64,000 nucleotides of DNA from Plantactinospora sp. BC1 (GTDB taxonomy: Bacteria; Actinomycetota; Actinomycetes; Mycobacteriales; Micromonosporaceae): contig NZ_CP028158.1 of the NCBI RefSeq assembly GCF_003030345.1, positions 1,488,001-1,552,000 of the forward strand. Reading direction: 5' to 3'. Within the stretch, counting starts at the first letter, position 1. Each line of letters begins with the position of its first letter. The notes under the pieces were generated by a model. The model was not told the DNA's origin. It saw only the letters and a list, made by a program, of their open reading frames with translations, and did not search any database. Made by a program: the position numbers and the translations under genes. Positions 17,601-25,182 of this stretch are shown here, one piece after another.

Positions 17601-18115
17601 TCGCTGTGCGACACCGTGACGACGGCCTTGAGCGTGCCGTGCGCGGAGCCGTCGTTGGCCACGACGACGAGGGCGCCCTCGGCGTCGTTCTCGTGCTCGG
17701 TCGCGTCCTCCTCGTAGTCGTCGAGCGCGGCGTCCGCCCAGTCGCGGGGGTGGAAGAACATGTAGATCAGGTAGGAGAAGCTCCGGGTCTGGACCACGGA
17801 GTAGTAGACGTGGGCCGCCAACGGGTACTCGCTGGCGTTCTCCCAGTTGTTGCGGCCGTTGAGGTCGCCGTCGAAGTCGTACGACGTGATGTAGTCGGAC
17901 TCGCCGCCGAACGAGGTCTCGCCGCTGGTGTCGACGTCCTGGAAGTGCACCGGCGCCCACCACTGGGCGAGTTCGGCGCGTTCGGCGGCGGTGGAGGGGA
18001 TCGTCGTGGCGGCTGCGGCGGGCCGGGCCGGGCCGACGGCTCCGGAGACGGCCAGCAGGGTGAGGACGGAGAGCAGGATCAGAGATCTTCGGGGTACCCG
18101 GGCAGCTAACGTCAT
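14687..18115 (-). CDS. Large secreted GH18 chitinase with extra N-terminal domain and CBM5/12
   Basis: A 1142-residue secreted enzyme. A signal peptide (1 to about 36) ends in AAA. Residues about 40-410 form a domain unusual for chitinases: an AQWWAPVHFQD opening, SDYITSYDFDGD and EHENDAEG, resembling the Vps62-like pattern. The GH18 barrel follows (about 445-880) with FDGVDIDYEYP giving D580, D583, D585 and acid E587. A beta-sandwich-like segment comes next, and residues about 1090-1142 are a CBM5/12 chitin-binding module (AWDASKVYNP, VWQAKWWTQGNIPG). It should bind and cut chitin outside the cell. A GTG at 18172 overlaps the LuxR stop, but the ATG at 18115 begins a normal signal peptide. 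Confidence 0.9.
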   Translation of the reverse strand: MTLAARVPRRSLILLSVLTLLAVSGAVGPARPAAAATTIPSTAAERAELAQWWAPVHFQDVDTSGETSFGGESDYITSYDFDGDLNGRNNWENASEYPLAAHVYYSVVQTRSFSYLIYMFFHPRDWADAALDDYEEDATEHENDAEGALVVVANDGSAHGTLKAVVTVSHSDFYSWVPEGSDFASGDEDVDGVIATRGSPHDDGHQRPWTAQQAGTHAAWAMGATRKPSPDLGDQFRNGDGILYHPGTTAEVPDGPNDRDVQYTLIDIFAQNGMWANRNLTTLFATSNNFAGDDGGNPYGAICGEGGVAGPADGDCPTDAANPAWAWDDSDDLPGRGYLATNPAELVHNYFDWPGKPDSADLGYTWNAYNDVTPADPVRNGGVGDPMEQHPGGDDGGTKPATGAHHTCRPDGMTPTAGVTAPYCHVYQSDGREWLGQGRSRRVIGYFNGGRTGADGTPYYLVKNIPWSKVTHLNYAFAHIENNRISVGQAGPGNPAIGMTWPGTRGAEMAPDLPYQGHFNLLTKYKRLHPRVKTLISVGGWAESRGFYTMTTNADGTVNQGGINTFADSAVDFLRRYGFDGVDIDYEYPTVLDQTGNPDDWDTARSRRPGLPASYTALMKTLREKLDRAAATDGRYYLLTSASSASGYLVRGMANQQALRYQDFTNLMSYDFHGTWNDVVGPNAPLYDDGKDAELKELYETPEYDGLGYFNTDWAFHYLRGAMQAGRINIGIPYYTRGWRGVTGGQSGLWGTSKGTDCAPGTGLVRPCGNGAVGIDNIWHDKTAEGEELGAGVSPMWHAKNLEKNVMPGYANSVGLTPDDDPSDEISGEYVRRWDDTTKTSWLWNDSKDVFLSTMDTEGLDEVADYVIDKGAGGVMMWELGGDYDCPARVTGQDPCRMGYTMTNRLHERLAGVGAYGASRNTGSSVTMPSAAIDVHVELVEYGSTATELWPMQPKLRITNNTAGTLGGGKDVELRFDLPTSTPPLVKDGNWQTGQQGGKWQVEPGHTGPNAGGGLSGDFHRVGLKLDYCQIIPPGKSLDIPIIYYLPATGPVNTTLRVGDQRFALLSEHNRGSSQTAPPAGGCSAPAWDASKVYNPATQPVEQITVKYGGKVWQAKWWTQGNIPGTGPDPDHEPWRLIGPAS

Positions 18116-18179
18116 CGCCACAGCGTCCCCGGCCTCCCGGCGGCGGACATCAGGCAACTGACGCGGCTTCACCTATCGA
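18113..18179 (-). promoter_or_regulatory. Repeated leader element, copy B
   Basis: The minus-strand partner of the element at 13206-13272. It overlaps the last codons and stop of the LuxR gene (GTGA overlap at 18172-18169) and ends at the chitinase ATG. Conserved blocks are TCGAT, GCGTCAGTTGCC, GATGTC and GCTGTG. In-frame reading gives MKxRQLPDV in both copies. Confidence 0.5.
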
Positions 18180-21027
18180 TGTTTGTCAATGTGTTGACTT
18201 CCCGGGCGATCTCCACCCGACTGTGCAGCTCCAGCTTGGCCAGTACCCGGGAGACGTGCGTCTGCACCGTACGCCGGGACAGGAACATGGTCGACGCGAT
18301 GTCCGGCGTCGACCGGCCCTCGGCGATCAGCAGGGCGACTCGGCGCTCGGTGTCGGTCAACGCCGGCCAACCGCTGACGGCGCGGGACGTCCGGGTGCCG
18401 TGGACGCCCCGCCGGATCCCCCGCCGCCGCAGCCGGGCGTCGGTGCGGCGGATGTCCCAGGTCGCGCCGAACCCGGCGTAGAGCTCCACCGCCTCGTTCA
18501 GCGCGGCACGGCAGGCGGCGGTGTCCCGCCCGGCGAGCAGCACCGCGAGATCCTCCAGCGCGCCCGCCAGATCGACGGCCGGACCAACCGCGCGGTAGTG
18601 GGCCACCGCCGCCCGCACCAGGGCCGGATCGTCGCCGAAGAGTCCCTCGCAGCGCAGCCGGGCGGCCTGCGCCCGCCACGGCTCCGCCTCGGCGGCGGCC
18701 TCGCGCCGGCTCGCCTCCACCGCACCCCGGGCGGCAGCGCGGTCCCCGGCGGCGAGCGCGACGCGTACCAGGTCCGGCAGCCACTGGTGGATCAGCGTCA
18801 TCTCGCCCGGACGCCGGTCCAGGATCTCGCCGAACGTCGACACGGCCAGCCGGAGCGCGCCGTCCCGCTCGGCGGCCAACGCCTGAGCGGCCAGCAGGAA
18901 ATCCCGATTCTCCCGGTCCGCAAGGGTCTCCACCGGGAACGCCGAACCGGCCGCGAAATGTTCGGAGGCGGCGGTCGGGTTCTCCCGCCGGACGGCGAGC
19001 AGGGCGGCCACCCCGTGCCGCAGCACCGTGGGCCCCCGCTCGCGCAGCCCGGCGTACGTGATCCCGGGCCCGTCCTCGTCGACCGAGTGCAGCTCGGCGA
19101 TCGCGTCGTCCCACCGCCCGGTCCAGTACAGCAGGACCGCGGCCGTCACCCCGGTCGCCGAACCCATCGCGTTGCCCGGCTCCCGGGCGACCTGGCGGGT
19201 CTGCCGCTCCGCCGCCTCGGCGTCCGCCCACCGGCAGAGGTTCTGCAAGGTGAACACCCGGGCATGCAGCGCGAACATCCGCACGTCGGCATGGTCCGGT
19301 TCGTCGCCGAGCACCCGCAGCGCCCGGTCCACCCGCTCCAGCGCGGAGCGGTGCCGCCGCCGGACCGACTCGGTCAGCCACAGATCCGTCAGGGCGTACC
19401 CGATGGCGTACGCGTCGCCGGAGAGTTCGGCCGCGTGCAGCGCCTCGACGGCGGCGGCGTCGGCCGCCACCAGGTCACCCCGGCTGGCGCGCAGCGCCAT
19501 CGCCGAGGACGCCAGCAGCCGGGGGTGCCAGGACCCGAGCTGCCCCGGCTGCCCGAAGACGTCCCGCAGCGCGTCGAGGGCCTCGTCCGTACGGCCGCCA
19601 CCGATCAGCGCCCGGGTGAGCACCCAGTACATCTCGCCCCGGTCCTCCGGCCCGGTCAACACCGCGATCGCCCGCCGGGCGTGCGACGCGGCCTCGGAGT
19701 GGCGGCCCATCCCGAGCAGGATCCGGGCCAGCGCGGCGAGTACCGGCGCCTGGTCCCCGGCCGCCGCCGACGGCCTGCCGAGCTCCCGTCGCAGGAGCGT
19801 CGCCGCGACATCGGGAGCGCGTGCCGCCACCACCGGCGCCGTCGCCACCAACCAGCCGCGGACCCACCGGTCACCGAGCTGATCCGCCGCGAGCAGTTGC
19901 TGCGCGACCGTCAGCGGATCACCGTCCGCGTCCGCGAGCACGCGGGCCGCGTCGAGGTGCAGAGCCGCGCGTACCGGCACCGGCATGCGTTCGTAGAGCG
20001 CCTGCCGGATCAGCGGATGCCGGAACGCCATCCGCGATCCCGAGCGCACCAGGATCCCGGCCGCGACGGCGTCCTTCAGCCCGTCCGACAGCACCGACAC
20101 CGGTTCCCGCACCAGCGTGGCAAGCTCGGTCACGGCGAACTCGTGCCCGAGCATCGCGGCGGTGTCGAGCGCGTGCACCGCCAGGTCGGGTACGAAGCTC
20201 AACCGGCCACTCAGCGCGTCGGCCAGGGACACCGGGACCCGGTCGGCCTCGTCGTCGGGCAGGTCGGCGACGTCGCCGCGTACCCGGATCATCCGCTCCC
20301 GCAGCAGCGCCTCGACCAACTCCCGCAGGTGCAGCGGGTTGCCCATCGCGGCGGCCACCCAGCGGGCGAGGTTGGGGCCCGGCCAGCCTCCGACCAGCGT
20401 CGCCACCAGGGTGGTCGTGTCGGTCTCGGTGAGCGGTGCGAGTGTGATCACGGTATGGTCGCGCCGGCTGACCACGGTACGGACGTTGACCACCTCGGGC
20501 CGGCGCAGCACCGGACCACAGACCCCCACCAGCATCAGCGGCATCTGCTCGACGGCCAGGCAGAGGCGCTGCCAGACCGTCACCGACGCCGGATCGGCCC
20601 ACTGGAGATCGTCGATCACGAGCACGGTGGGTGCGGCCGTACAGAGCTCGTCCACCAACGCGACCAGCATCTCGGCCGCCGCCGCGTAGACCACGTCGAA
20701 GTCGCGGACGAGCCGGGGACCGCGCCTGAGCAGGAATTCGGCGATCTCGGCGCGCCGCCGGTCGGGCGACCGCGCCCGGACGCCCAGGCAGCTCGCCATC
20801 ACCCCGAGCGGGGAGCGCTGCGACAGGTGGTCGGCCGTACCCCACAACACCTCGCAACCGAGGCCACGGGCCGCGGCGATGCCCGCCTCGACGAGCGCGG
20901 ACTTGCCGACGCCCGGCTCGCCCTCGACCCAGACCGCCGAACCCCGCCCGCGCGCCAGCTCGCCCACGGCAGCGGTCAACAATCCCAGCTCCTGGTCGCG
21001 CCCCACAAGGCGGTCCGGATCCGTCAC
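18169..21027 (-). CDS. LuxR-family large ATP-binding (LAL) regulator
   Basis: About 952 residues from the GTG chosen at 21027 (the frame stays open to 21291, so the start is uncertain). The N-terminal AAA/NACHT-like ATPase has Walker A GEPGVGKSAL and Walker B VLVIDDLQWAD. A long TPR-like helical region follows, and the C-terminus is a LuxR helix-turn-helix (LTDTERRVALLIAEGRSTPD, RRTVQTHVSRVLAKL). LAL proteins activate sugar-utilisation or secondary-metabolism genes after ligand binding. The chitinase follows on the same strand with overlapping signals, so this regulator may control it; that is inference from position. Confidence 0.88.
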   Translation of the reverse strand: MTDPDRLVGRDQELGLLTAAVGELARGRGSAVWVEGEPGVGKSALVEAGIAAARGLGCEVLWGTADHLSQRSPLGVMASCLGVRARSPDRRRAEIAEFLLRRGPRLVRDFDVVYAAAAEMLVALVDELCTAAPTVLVIDDLQWADPASVTVWQRLCLAVEQMPLMLVGVCGPVLRRPEVVNVRTVVSRRDHTVITLAPLTETDTTTLVATLVGGWPGPNLARWVAAAMGNPLHLRELVEALLRERMIRVRGDVADLPDDEADRVPVSLADALSGRLSFVPDLAVHALDTAAMLGHEFAVTELATLVREPVSVLSDGLKDAVAAGILVRSGSRMAFRHPLIRQALYERMPVPVRAALHLDAARVLADADGDPLTVAQQLLAADQLGDRWVRGWLVATAPVVAARAPDVAATLLRRELGRPSAAAGDQAPVLAALARILLGMGRHSEAASHARRAIAVLTGPEDRGEMYWVLTRALIGGGRTDEALDALRDVFGQPGQLGSWHPRLLASSAMALRASRGDLVAADAAAVEALHAAELSGDAYAIGYALTDLWLTESVRRRHRSALERVDRALRVLGDEPDHADVRMFALHARVFTLQNLCRWADAEAAERQTRQVAREPGNAMGSATGVTAAVLLYWTGRWDDAIAELHSVDEDGPGITYAGLRERGPTVLRHGVAALLAVRRENPTAASEHFAAGSAFPVETLADRENRDFLLAAQALAAERDGALRLAVSTFGEILDRRPGEMTLIHQWLPDLVRVALAAGDRAAARGAVEASRREAAAEAEPWRAQAARLRCEGLFGDDPALVRAAVAHYRAVGPAVDLAGALEDLAVLLAGRDTAACRAALNEAVELYAGFGATWDIRRTDARLRRRGIRRGVHGTRTSRAVSGWPALTDTERRVALLIAEGRSTPDIASTMFLSRRTVQTHVSRVLAKLELHSRVEIAREVNTLTNIDR

Positions 21028-21606
21028 CGTACCCCCGTCCGGTACTGCACCGTCTCGACGATCGCCTGGCTCGACCCCGGCCGCCGCCGTACCGGGCGTG
21101 GCACGGGTACGCCAGTCAGCCCGGCCACCCCACGGACGGCTGGCGGAGACCTTGACCCGACCGGGTTGCAGCGCCGACTCGTGACATTCGGAATCGTCCT
21201 CGGTGGATAGTGGGATGGGGCAGGCGGACGGGGTGCGCGGCAGCCGGCTGCCGCCCGGTGCGCAACGTCGTCGCGGCGTCATCGCTGACACCCTGGTCGG
21301 GAAAGAGTGGCCGGGCCGTCCGGCGCTGTCCCGGACGGCATCCGGGGCGGAGTGGCGGGCGCGGCGTCAGCCGTCGGAGCACCCACCGCCGCCCCGGGCG
21401 CGACCGTGACCACGCTCCGCGCGCCAGTGCGCAGCAGCGTACGGCGGACGACGGCTCAGACATCGATACTACCCTCTGCCGGTCCCCCGGCCGGCTCCCG
21501 CCCGGGGTGTCGGTCCGAACTTCGGCGCGGGCGCCGGATCGGATCGGAGCCTCTGATCCGTGGATAACCGCTCGCCCCGCCACGGCTGCGATGCGAAGAT
21601 CGCCCG
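21028..21606. other. 579-nt intergenic region, LuxR-LAL / DinB-like
   Basis: This divergent region has no gene I can support. The first 260 nt could be an N-terminal extension of the LuxR gene. A minus-strand GGGTAGTA (21474-21467) resembles a stress-sigma -10 box but has no fitting -35. No repeat or RNA structure stood out. Confidence 0.4.
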
Positions 21607-22137
21607 GTGTCCGCATCCCGTGCTGAGCTGCTGCGATGGCAGTTCGACCTGACCTGGTCGCTGCTCGAATACCACCTGGAGCGGCTGGAGCCCGCCCACC
21701 TGCTGTGGGAGCCGGCCGCGCTCTCCTGGACCGTACGCCCCGACGACGCGGGCCGATGGCTGCCGGACTGGTCGGAGACCGAGCCGGATCCGGTCCCGGT
21801 TCCCACCGTCGGCTGGCTCAGCTGGCACCTCGGCTGGTGGTGGAGCGCGACCGTCGACCACGCCCGGGGACGCACCCCGCCGGACCGCACCGAGGTGTAC
21901 TGGCCCGGCGACCTCGCGGCGACCATCGCCTGGCTGCGCGCCCTGCGTACCGAGTGGCTGTCGGTGCTCGACGGGCTCACCGAGGCGGACCTCGACGAGA
22001 CCGCCCCGTTCCCGTGGCAGGGCGACCCGGCGCACACCGTCGCGCACATGGTCGCCTGGGTCAACGCGGAGCTGATGAAGAACGTCGCCGAACTCGGCCA
22101 GCTCCGGCTGCTGCACGAGGCTCGTGCGATGCCCTGA
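21607..22137 (+). CDS. DinB-like protein
   Basis: A 176-residue four-helix-bundle protein of the DinB/DUF664 type. It begins with RAELLRWQFDLTWSLLEYHLERL, has VGWLSWHLGWWW carrying a conserved histidine, and ends in AHTVAHMVAWVNAELM with the second histidine pair, fitting a metal-binding thiol-S-transferase-like fold. The substrate is unknown; relatives act with mycothiol or bacillithiol in actinomycetes and firmicutes. The GTG start lacks a clear ribosome-binding site. It is convergent with the GyrI-like gene, 114 nt away. Confidence 0.78.
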   Translation: MSASRAELLRWQFDLTWSLLEYHLERLEPAHLLWEPAALSWTVRPDDAGRWLPDWSETEPDPVPVPTVGWLSWHLGWWWSATVDHARGRTPPDRTEVYWPGDLAATIAWLRALRTEWLSVLDGLTEADLDETAPFPWQGDPAHTVAHMVAWVNAELMKNVAELGQLRLLHEARAMP

Positions 22138-22251
22138 GCCTCCGCGCCGGGCACGGACCGCTGCTCCGCGAGGTGTGGGGGACGACCGAACCGCCGTGCA
22201 CGGAACGGATCCCGGCCGCCGCGAGCGGGCGCCCGCCGGGGCGGGACCGTC

Positions 22252-22875
22252 TCAGCGCAGGGTCACCGGATAGCGGAGGATCGTCCTCAGCCTCGGCGCG
22301 GCCGTCCGGGCCGGATTCGACAGGTAGATCTCGTGGTGGTGCCCCGAGATCCGGTACCCGGACTCGTCGAGGAAAGCCATCAGCCGGTCCCGGGTCGGCC
22401 GCTCCTCGCTGTACGGTCCGATGTGCAGCAGCTGCGCGCTCGTTCCCTCCGTCAACCGGCGCAGCTCGACCCGGTCCACAGGCACCCCGGGCTTCTTCCG
22501 GGCCGTCTCCGTGAGCACCTCCGCGACCAGATCCGGCTGCGCCGCCTGCGACGGCTGGAGGATCAGCATCGTCCAGTTCCAGGTCGACCGGTCCTGGCGG
22601 GTCGGGTCCCACTCCTGCGACCCCCACCACAGCCCCTCCAGCGGTGCGACGGAGTAATCCAGCACGTCGGCCCGGCGCAGCCGGGAGCGCAGTCCGTACG
22701 CGACCGTGTACAGCGCCCGCACCGCCTCCTGGTACCCGGAGCCGTCCGGGTCCCCGACACCGTCGATCGCCAGATAGGGCAACTCCGGTACCTCCACCAG
22801 GGCCGGGGCGGCACCCGCCGCGTAGAGCCGGGAATGCACCTTCTTCAGATCGGTCCTGGTCGGCGTGGTGGTCAT
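22252..22875 (-). CDS. GyrI-like small-molecule-binding protein
   Basis: A 207-residue GyrI-like domain protein. Typical features are DLKKVHSRLYAA at the start, a central EVPELPYLAIDGVGDPDGS, LQPSQAAQPDLV, and the C-terminal LLHIGPYSEERPTRDRLMAFL and GHHHEIYLSNP. Such stand-alone domains bind hydrophobic ligands or drugs, and some hydrolyse cyclopropanoids. It starts 1 nt after the stop of the MerR gene, whose own C-terminus is also a GyrI-like domain, so the two probably respond to the same or related ligands and are made from one mRNA. Confidence 0.85.
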   Translation of the reverse strand: MTTTPTRTDLKKVHSRLYAAGAAPALVEVPELPYLAIDGVGDPDGSGYQEAVRALYTVAYGLRSRLRRADVLDYSVAPLEGLWWGSQEWDPTRQDRSTWNWTMLILQPSQAAQPDLVAEVLTETARKKPGVPVDRVELRRLTEGTSAQLLHIGPYSEERPTRDRLMAFLDESGYRISGHHHEIYLSNPARTAAPRLRTILRYPVTLR

Positions 22876-22876
22876 C

Positions 22877-23698
22877 TCAGCTCGGCTCCTCGTCCTCGAT
22901 CGGCACGACCACCCGGGTCACCAGTTGGGCCGGCTCGGTCGTCACCGGGTCGGCCAGGTACGCCTCCCGCACCTGGCCGCACGGGCGCAGCCCGCGCTCG
23001 TGGATCCAGGCGAAGACCGCCTGGTACGTCAACGTCAGGTGTTCGTACGGTCCGACGTGCACCGCCGCCACCACCGGACCCGGCGGCAGCTCCTCGACGG
23101 CCGTCCCCGGCACGGCGTCGGCGGGTACGTCGCTCTGCACCCCCACCGCGACCCGGAGCTGGCTGCCCAGGTCGACCGGGAAGAGGCCCCAGACCGGCGG
23201 TCTCCAGTCGAGGCCCGCCATCCCGGCCATCAGTGGGCCGATCTCGCCGCCGAGCGTCGCGCCGATCTCCTCCGGTGCGCAGACCGCGCGGCGGACCAGC
23301 AGCCGGCGGGCGGTCTCGTGCGCCATGGTCACCTCGTGCCGGAGCAGCCCGTCGGTGAGCAGGTCACCGGTGAGCAGCCGGTCCAGGAGCTGCCAGCTGC
23401 GTTGCTGTGCGGCGATCCGCTCCGCCAGCCGGCTCCGTTCGGTCCGCAACACGGCGGCCCGCGCCTCGTCGTCGCCGGTGAGCACCCGGGTGATCGCCGC
23501 GAGTGGGACGTCGAGGCCGCGCAGCAGGGCGATCACCATCGCGTCCCGCACCTGGTTCCGCCGGTAGTAGCGGTAGCCGGTGGCCGGATCGACGCTCGCC
23601 GGCCGCAGCAGGCCCACCTCGTCGTAGTGGCGCAACTGCTTGACGCTGAGTCGGCACAGCCGGGCGAACGCGCCGATCGGCAGGAGTTCCCTGGTCAC
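22877..23698 (-). CDS. MerR-family regulator with GyrI-like effector domain
   Basis: A 273-residue activator. Residues 5-75 are the MerR winged helix (LLPIGAFARLCRLSVKQLRHYDEVGLLRP, TGYRYYRRNQ), about 76-115 the dimer helix, and about 125-273 a GyrI-like ligand domain (VAAVHVGPYEHLTLTYQAVFAWI, REAYLAD). This is the BmrR/TipAL layout, sensing hydrophobic cationic or drug-like molecules. The GTG at 23698 lies about 7 nt after the -10 box of a MerR-type promoter, so the mRNA is almost leaderless. The gene probably autoregulates itself and the GyrI gene behind it. Confidence 0.88.
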   Translation of the reverse strand: MTRELLPIGAFARLCRLSVKQLRHYDEVGLLRPASVDPATGYRYYRRNQVRDAMVIALLRGLDVPLAAITRVLTGDDEARAAVLRTERSRLAERIAAQQRSWQLLDRLLTGDLLTDGLLRHEVTMAHETARRLLVRRAVCAPEEIGATLGGEIGPLMAGMAGLDWRPPVWGLFPVDLGSQLRVAVGVQSDVPADAVPGTAVEELPPGPVVAAVHVGPYEHLTLTYQAVFAWIHERGLRPCGQVREAYLADPVTTEPAQLVTRVVVPIEDEEPS

Positions 23699-23704
23699 CG
23701 CCAC

Positions 23705-23735
23705 ATCTTGAACCCTCCCACCGAGGGAGGGTCCA
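23705..23735 (-). promoter_or_regulatory. MerR-type promoter with 19-bp spacer and inverted repeat
   Basis: On the minus strand TGGACC (23735-23730) and CAAGAT (23710-23705) are separated by 19 nt, the overlong spacer typical of MerR-controlled promoters. The spacer holds a perfect inverted repeat, ACCCTCCC and GGGAGGGT with 5 nt between (23712-23732). It directly precedes the MerR gene. Confidence 0.8.
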
Positions 23736-23787
23736 GCCGGCCGACCTGGCCGGTCCGGCGCGGTGCCCGGGGTACGCCCCCGGGCGG

Positions 23788-24303
23788 TCAGCGGTCGGAC
23801 AGGCGTTGGAAGAGGATGTGGTCCTGCCACCGCCCCGCGATCTCGACGTATTCCCGGGCGACGCCGATCCGGTCGAACCCGTTGCGCCCGAGTACCCGCT
23901 GTGACCCCGTGTTGTGCAGCAGGGTGCCGGCCATCACCTGGTGCAGGTCCAGTTCACCGAAGGCGACGTCGAGGATCAGGCCCACCGCCCGGGTCGCGAC
24001 GCCGCGCCCGTTGACGGACTCGGCGACCCAGTAGCCGAGGTTCGCCGACTGGGCCGGCCCGCGCAGGATCGCCGAGAGCGTGACGGTGCCGCAGATCTGC
24101 CCGTCGAGTTCGATCACGCAGCCGTAGCCGGTGCCGTTCTCCCGTTCCAGGGTCGCCTGTCGGAGCCGGGCACGCTGTCCGGCGGGAGTGAAGAAGCTCT
24201 CCGGGCGTACGGGTTCCCAGGGGGCCAGGAATTGCCGGTTGGCCACGTACGCCTCGGCGAGCGCGACCCCGTCGTCCACACCGGCGGGTCGGATCCGGAT
24301 CAT
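23788..24303 (-). CDS. RimJ/RimL-type GNAT acetyltransferase
   Basis: A 171-residue acetyltransferase. RIRPAGVDDGVALAEAYVANR opens it, NLGYWVAESVNGRGVATRAVGLILD is the acetyl-CoA loop in the RimJ/RimL style, and LHQVMAGTLLHNTGSQRVLGRNGF is the characteristic C-terminal motif. It probably acetylates an alpha-amino group of a protein or small molecule; the target is unknown. The ATG has GGAAGAA about 9 nt upstream. It is divergent from the small beta-rich gene at 24409. Confidence 0.87.
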   Translation of the reverse strand: MIRIRPAGVDDGVALAEAYVANRQFLAPWEPVRPESFFTPAGQRARLRQATLERENGTGYGCVIELDGQICGTVTLSAILRGPAQSANLGYWVAESVNGRGVATRAVGLILDVAFGELDLHQVMAGTLLHNTGSQRVLGRNGFDRIGVAREYVEIAGRWQDHILFQRLSDR

Positions 24304-24408
24304 GGTCAGATTCTTCCAGCCAGCCCCGTCCGACGCTCTCCCCGCGCCATGGCCGCCCCCCGGTGCACCCGGCGGGGCCGCCTTGCCGAGCCCGGTTAAC
24401 CTGGCGGG

Positions 24409-24861
24409 GTGTTGAAGGCCCGCAGGGTGAGCGCGTGGCGCAGCCGCTACGAGATCAGCGTCCGGGACCGGGTCGTGACGACCTGGGACGACGCCTTCTG
24501 GCGCAGCGGCGGCGACTTCGAGCTGGACGGCCAGCGATACCAGGTACGCGGCAACGCCTGGGGAACCCGCTACACCCTGCTCGACGGGGCGGGCGGGGCC
24601 GTCGCCTCGGCGGACCGGGTCGGCCGCAAGCGGTGGACGGTCGAGGCCGCCGGGCAGACGTACCACTTCCAGCGCGCCTCGCTCTTCGGCACCGAGCAGG
24701 AACTGCACGCTGGCGGGCGTCGGGTCGGCTCGGTGAAGCGGATCAGCTTCTGGCGCGGCGACGTCGCCGCCGACCTGCCCGGGCTGCCGTTGCCGGTGCA
24801 GGTCTTCGTGGTCGGCGTGGTGATCACGATGTGGAACCAGCAGGCGGCCGCGGCGAGCTGA
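24409..24861 (+). CDS. Small beta-rich protein with C-terminal hydrophobic segment
   Basis: A 150-residue protein I do not recognise. It is rich in alternating strands with repeated Trp/Gly turns (RSRYEISVRDRVVTTWDDAFWRSGG, YTLLDGAGGAVASADRVGRKRWTV, SVKRISFWRG), which recalls the tubby/LURP-one C-terminal fold of phospholipid-scramblase-like proteins; this is a guess from pattern. The last 25 residues (LPVQVFVVGVVITMWNQQAAAAS) are hydrophobic and could insert in the membrane. The GTG start has no strong ribosome-binding site. A 320-nt gap with a LacI-type operator pair follows. Confidence 0.6.
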   Translation: MLKARRVSAWRSRYEISVRDRVVTTWDDAFWRSGGDFELDGQRYQVRGNAWGTRYTLLDGAGGAVASADRVGRKRWTVEAAGQTYHFQRASLFGTEQELHAGGRRVGSVKRISFWRGDVAADLPGLPLPVQVFVVGVVITMWNQQAAAAS

Positions 24862-25040
24862 GCCGCCGGGCCCCGACGCCGCACACCCCGCTCGCCGGGC
24901 ACCGCTCGGTTCTTGGCGTCCATACCCAAGCGGCGCGGCCGCGCCCGCAGATCCGCGTTCGGGCGGGCAGGCGCCCGGCTATCGTGCCCGGAACCCGGCT
25001 CGTTCCCGGGTGCGGTGGCGCAGCCGACGCAGACCGGGAT

Positions 25041-25058
25041 TCCGAAAACCTTTTCGGA
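25041..25058. promoter_or_regulatory. Operator-like palindrome 1 of LacI gene at 25182
   Basis: TCCGAAAACCTTTTCGGA has perfect 8-bp arms around a CC centre. It lies 124 nt before the LacI start in a 320-nt gap (24862-25181) with no gene. Its AT-rich core stands out from the surrounding GC-rich DNA. Confidence 0.6.
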
Positions 25059-25167
25059 GGATAGCGACCGGGTTGTGCGAGTACCCACCGTTCCCCGCGA
25101 AGGGGCAAATTACGGCGTAGTCGGCCTAGACTAGAATCTCGGTGGCTCGGCCTTCTCGAAAGACGGT

Positions 25168-25182
25168 CCGAAAGGATTTCGG
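25168..25182. promoter_or_regulatory. Operator-like palindrome 2 overlapping the LacI start
   Basis: CCGAAAGGATTTCGG has 6-bp arms identical in sequence to part of the palindrome at 25041. It spans the ribosome-binding AAAGGA and the first base of the GTG. Repressor bound here and at 25041 could loop or block the gene's own expression. Confidence 0.6.

Noticed and set aside
18223-21210. Plus-strand open frame opposite the LuxR-LAL gene
   Set aside because: No recognisable domain and biased composition; the minus-strand frame has Walker motifs and a LuxR helix-turn-helix.
21467-21474. GGGTAGTA on the minus strand as a promoter for the LuxR gene
   Set aside because: No GTTN box at the right distance and about 440 nt to the chosen start.
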